6,663 nt of DNA from a bacterium (GTDB lineage: Bacteria > JAMCPX01). Each line of letters begins with the position of its first letter. Position 1 is the first letter of the stretch. A model generated the notes under the pieces. That model did not search any database, was not told where the DNA came from, and worked only from the letters and a program-made list of their open reading frames with translations. Where the stretch lies: the NCBI GenBank assembly GCA_021800575.1, contig JAJYYW010000081.1, forward strand, positions 1-6,663. Direction: 5' to 3'. The translations under genes and the position numbers were made by a program. Positions 6,414 through 6,663 of this stretch are shown one piece after another.

Positions 6414-6433
6414 TACCGGCCGGCACATCAACG

Positions 6434-6462
6434 GGGCGGGCATGTCTACCCGCCCTTTTTTT
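6434..6462 (+). terminator. Rho-independent terminator after the cus-like operon
   Basis: GGGCGGG (6434-6440) and CCCGCCC (6449-6455) form a perfect seven-pair GC stem with an eight-base loop. Seven T residues follow immediately (6456-6462). It lies 20 bases after the stop of the small protein gene, so it should end the efflux transcript and separate it from the YHS gene. Confidence 0.92.
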
Positions 6463-6474
6463 ATCCATCATAAC

Positions 6475-6501
6475 TTGTATTTATGCGGTTGAGTGTATAA
6501 C
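6475..6501 (+). promoter_or_regulatory. Weak promoter candidate for the YHS gene
   Basis: TATAAC (6496-6501) is a good -10 match. TTGTAT (6475-6480) is a poor -35 match with a short 15-base spacer. A promoter is expected here because a terminator lies just upstream and a gene with a strong ribosome binding site just downstream. The exact boxes are uncertain. Confidence 0.3.
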
Positions 6502-6510
6502 CTTAAAAAA

Positions 6511-6517
6511 AAGGAGG
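6511..6517 (+). promoter_or_regulatory. Ribosome binding site of the YHS gene
   Basis: AAGGAGG, preceded by an A run, is five bases before the ATG at 6523 and fixes that start. Confidence 0.85.
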
Positions 6518-6522
6518 TTACC

Positions 6523-6663
6523 ATGGCAAAGCATGAAGACCCTGTCTGTAAGATGATCATTGACGAAAAGCTTGCACCGGAGAAGCATGAGTACAAGGGA
6601 ACAACCTACTACTTCTGTGCAAAGGGATGCAAGGACAAATTCGTAAAAGAACCTGAAAAGTAT
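6523..6663 (+). CDS. YHS-domain protein (5' part; runs off the window)
   Basis: The 47 visible codons contain a nearly complete YHS domain. DPVCKMIID comes first, then a linker and EYKGTTYYFCAKGCKDKFVKEPEKY. The Cys residues at positions 9, 32 and 36 and the aromatic YYFC core match the family, which is linked to metal binding, mainly copper or other soft metals. The usual 'DPVCGM' is DPVCKM here. YHS domains occur either as small stand-alone proteins or at the N terminus of copper-transporting P-type ATPases. The window ends too early to tell which. It is a separate transcription unit from the pump genes, but its content is consistent with the same metal-handling theme. Confidence 0.88.
   Translation, partial: MAKHEDPVCKMIIDEKLAPEKHEYKGTTYYFCAKGCKDKFVKEPEKY

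Noticed and set aside
5949..6443. Antisense frame of 164 codons rich in Leu/Val opposite the Gln-rich gene
   Set aside because: It arises from complementing CAG/CAGGAC-rich repeats. It has no ribosome binding site and overlaps the terminator, while the sense gene has a strong ribosome binding site and a signal peptide.

Overview
The window looks like a chromosomal metal-resistance locus from a Gram-negative bacterium of moderate-to-high GC content. Outer-membrane, periplasmic and inner-membrane efflux parts lie on one strand. A dispersed palindromic repeat of the 'ATTCCCGnnnnnnCGGGAAT / GGAATCCAG' kind lies between two of the genes. Repeats of this style are familiar from Nitrospirota, Deltaproteobacteria-type and some other Gram-negative genomes. 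I cannot name the organism from the sequence alone.

Layout, all on the + strand. Positions 1-71 hold the last residues of a TolC/CusC-like outer-membrane factor. A 213-base gap (72-284) carries short repeats, a near-perfect palindrome and a weak promoter candidate. Positions 285-1646 encode a CusB-type periplasmic adaptor lipoprotein with a Met-based metal-binding domain and a Met-rich tail. Positions 1647-1827 are non-coding and contain the palindromic repeat. Positions 1828-4974 encode a full-length CusA-type RND pump with the Cu(I)/Ag(I) methionine triad. Overlapping its stop codon is an open frame (4971-5936) for an outer-membrane beta-barrel protein with an internal signal peptide. Positions 5973-6413 encode a small secreted, Gln-rich hexapeptide-repeat protein with a Met/His-rich tail. 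A strong terminator (6434-6462) closes the unit. A second unit starts at 6523 with a YHS-domain protein that runs off the window.

Together the first three genes would form a tripartite CusCBA-like conduit. It would take Cu(I) or Ag(I) from the periplasm, and possibly the cytoplasm, to the outside. No CusF-like chaperone gene is present between the C and B genes in this window. The two downstream genes (barrel and Met/His-rich small protein) are not standard Cus components. They may add an outer-membrane route and a periplasmic metal buffer, functionally comparable to SilE or PcoE. That role is inferred from composition and position and has not been shown. The most interesting parts are the hexapeptide-repeat protein, the Met-rich low-complexity segments recurring in three unrelated proteins, and the repeat element that sits where the cusA ribosome binding site would be expected.
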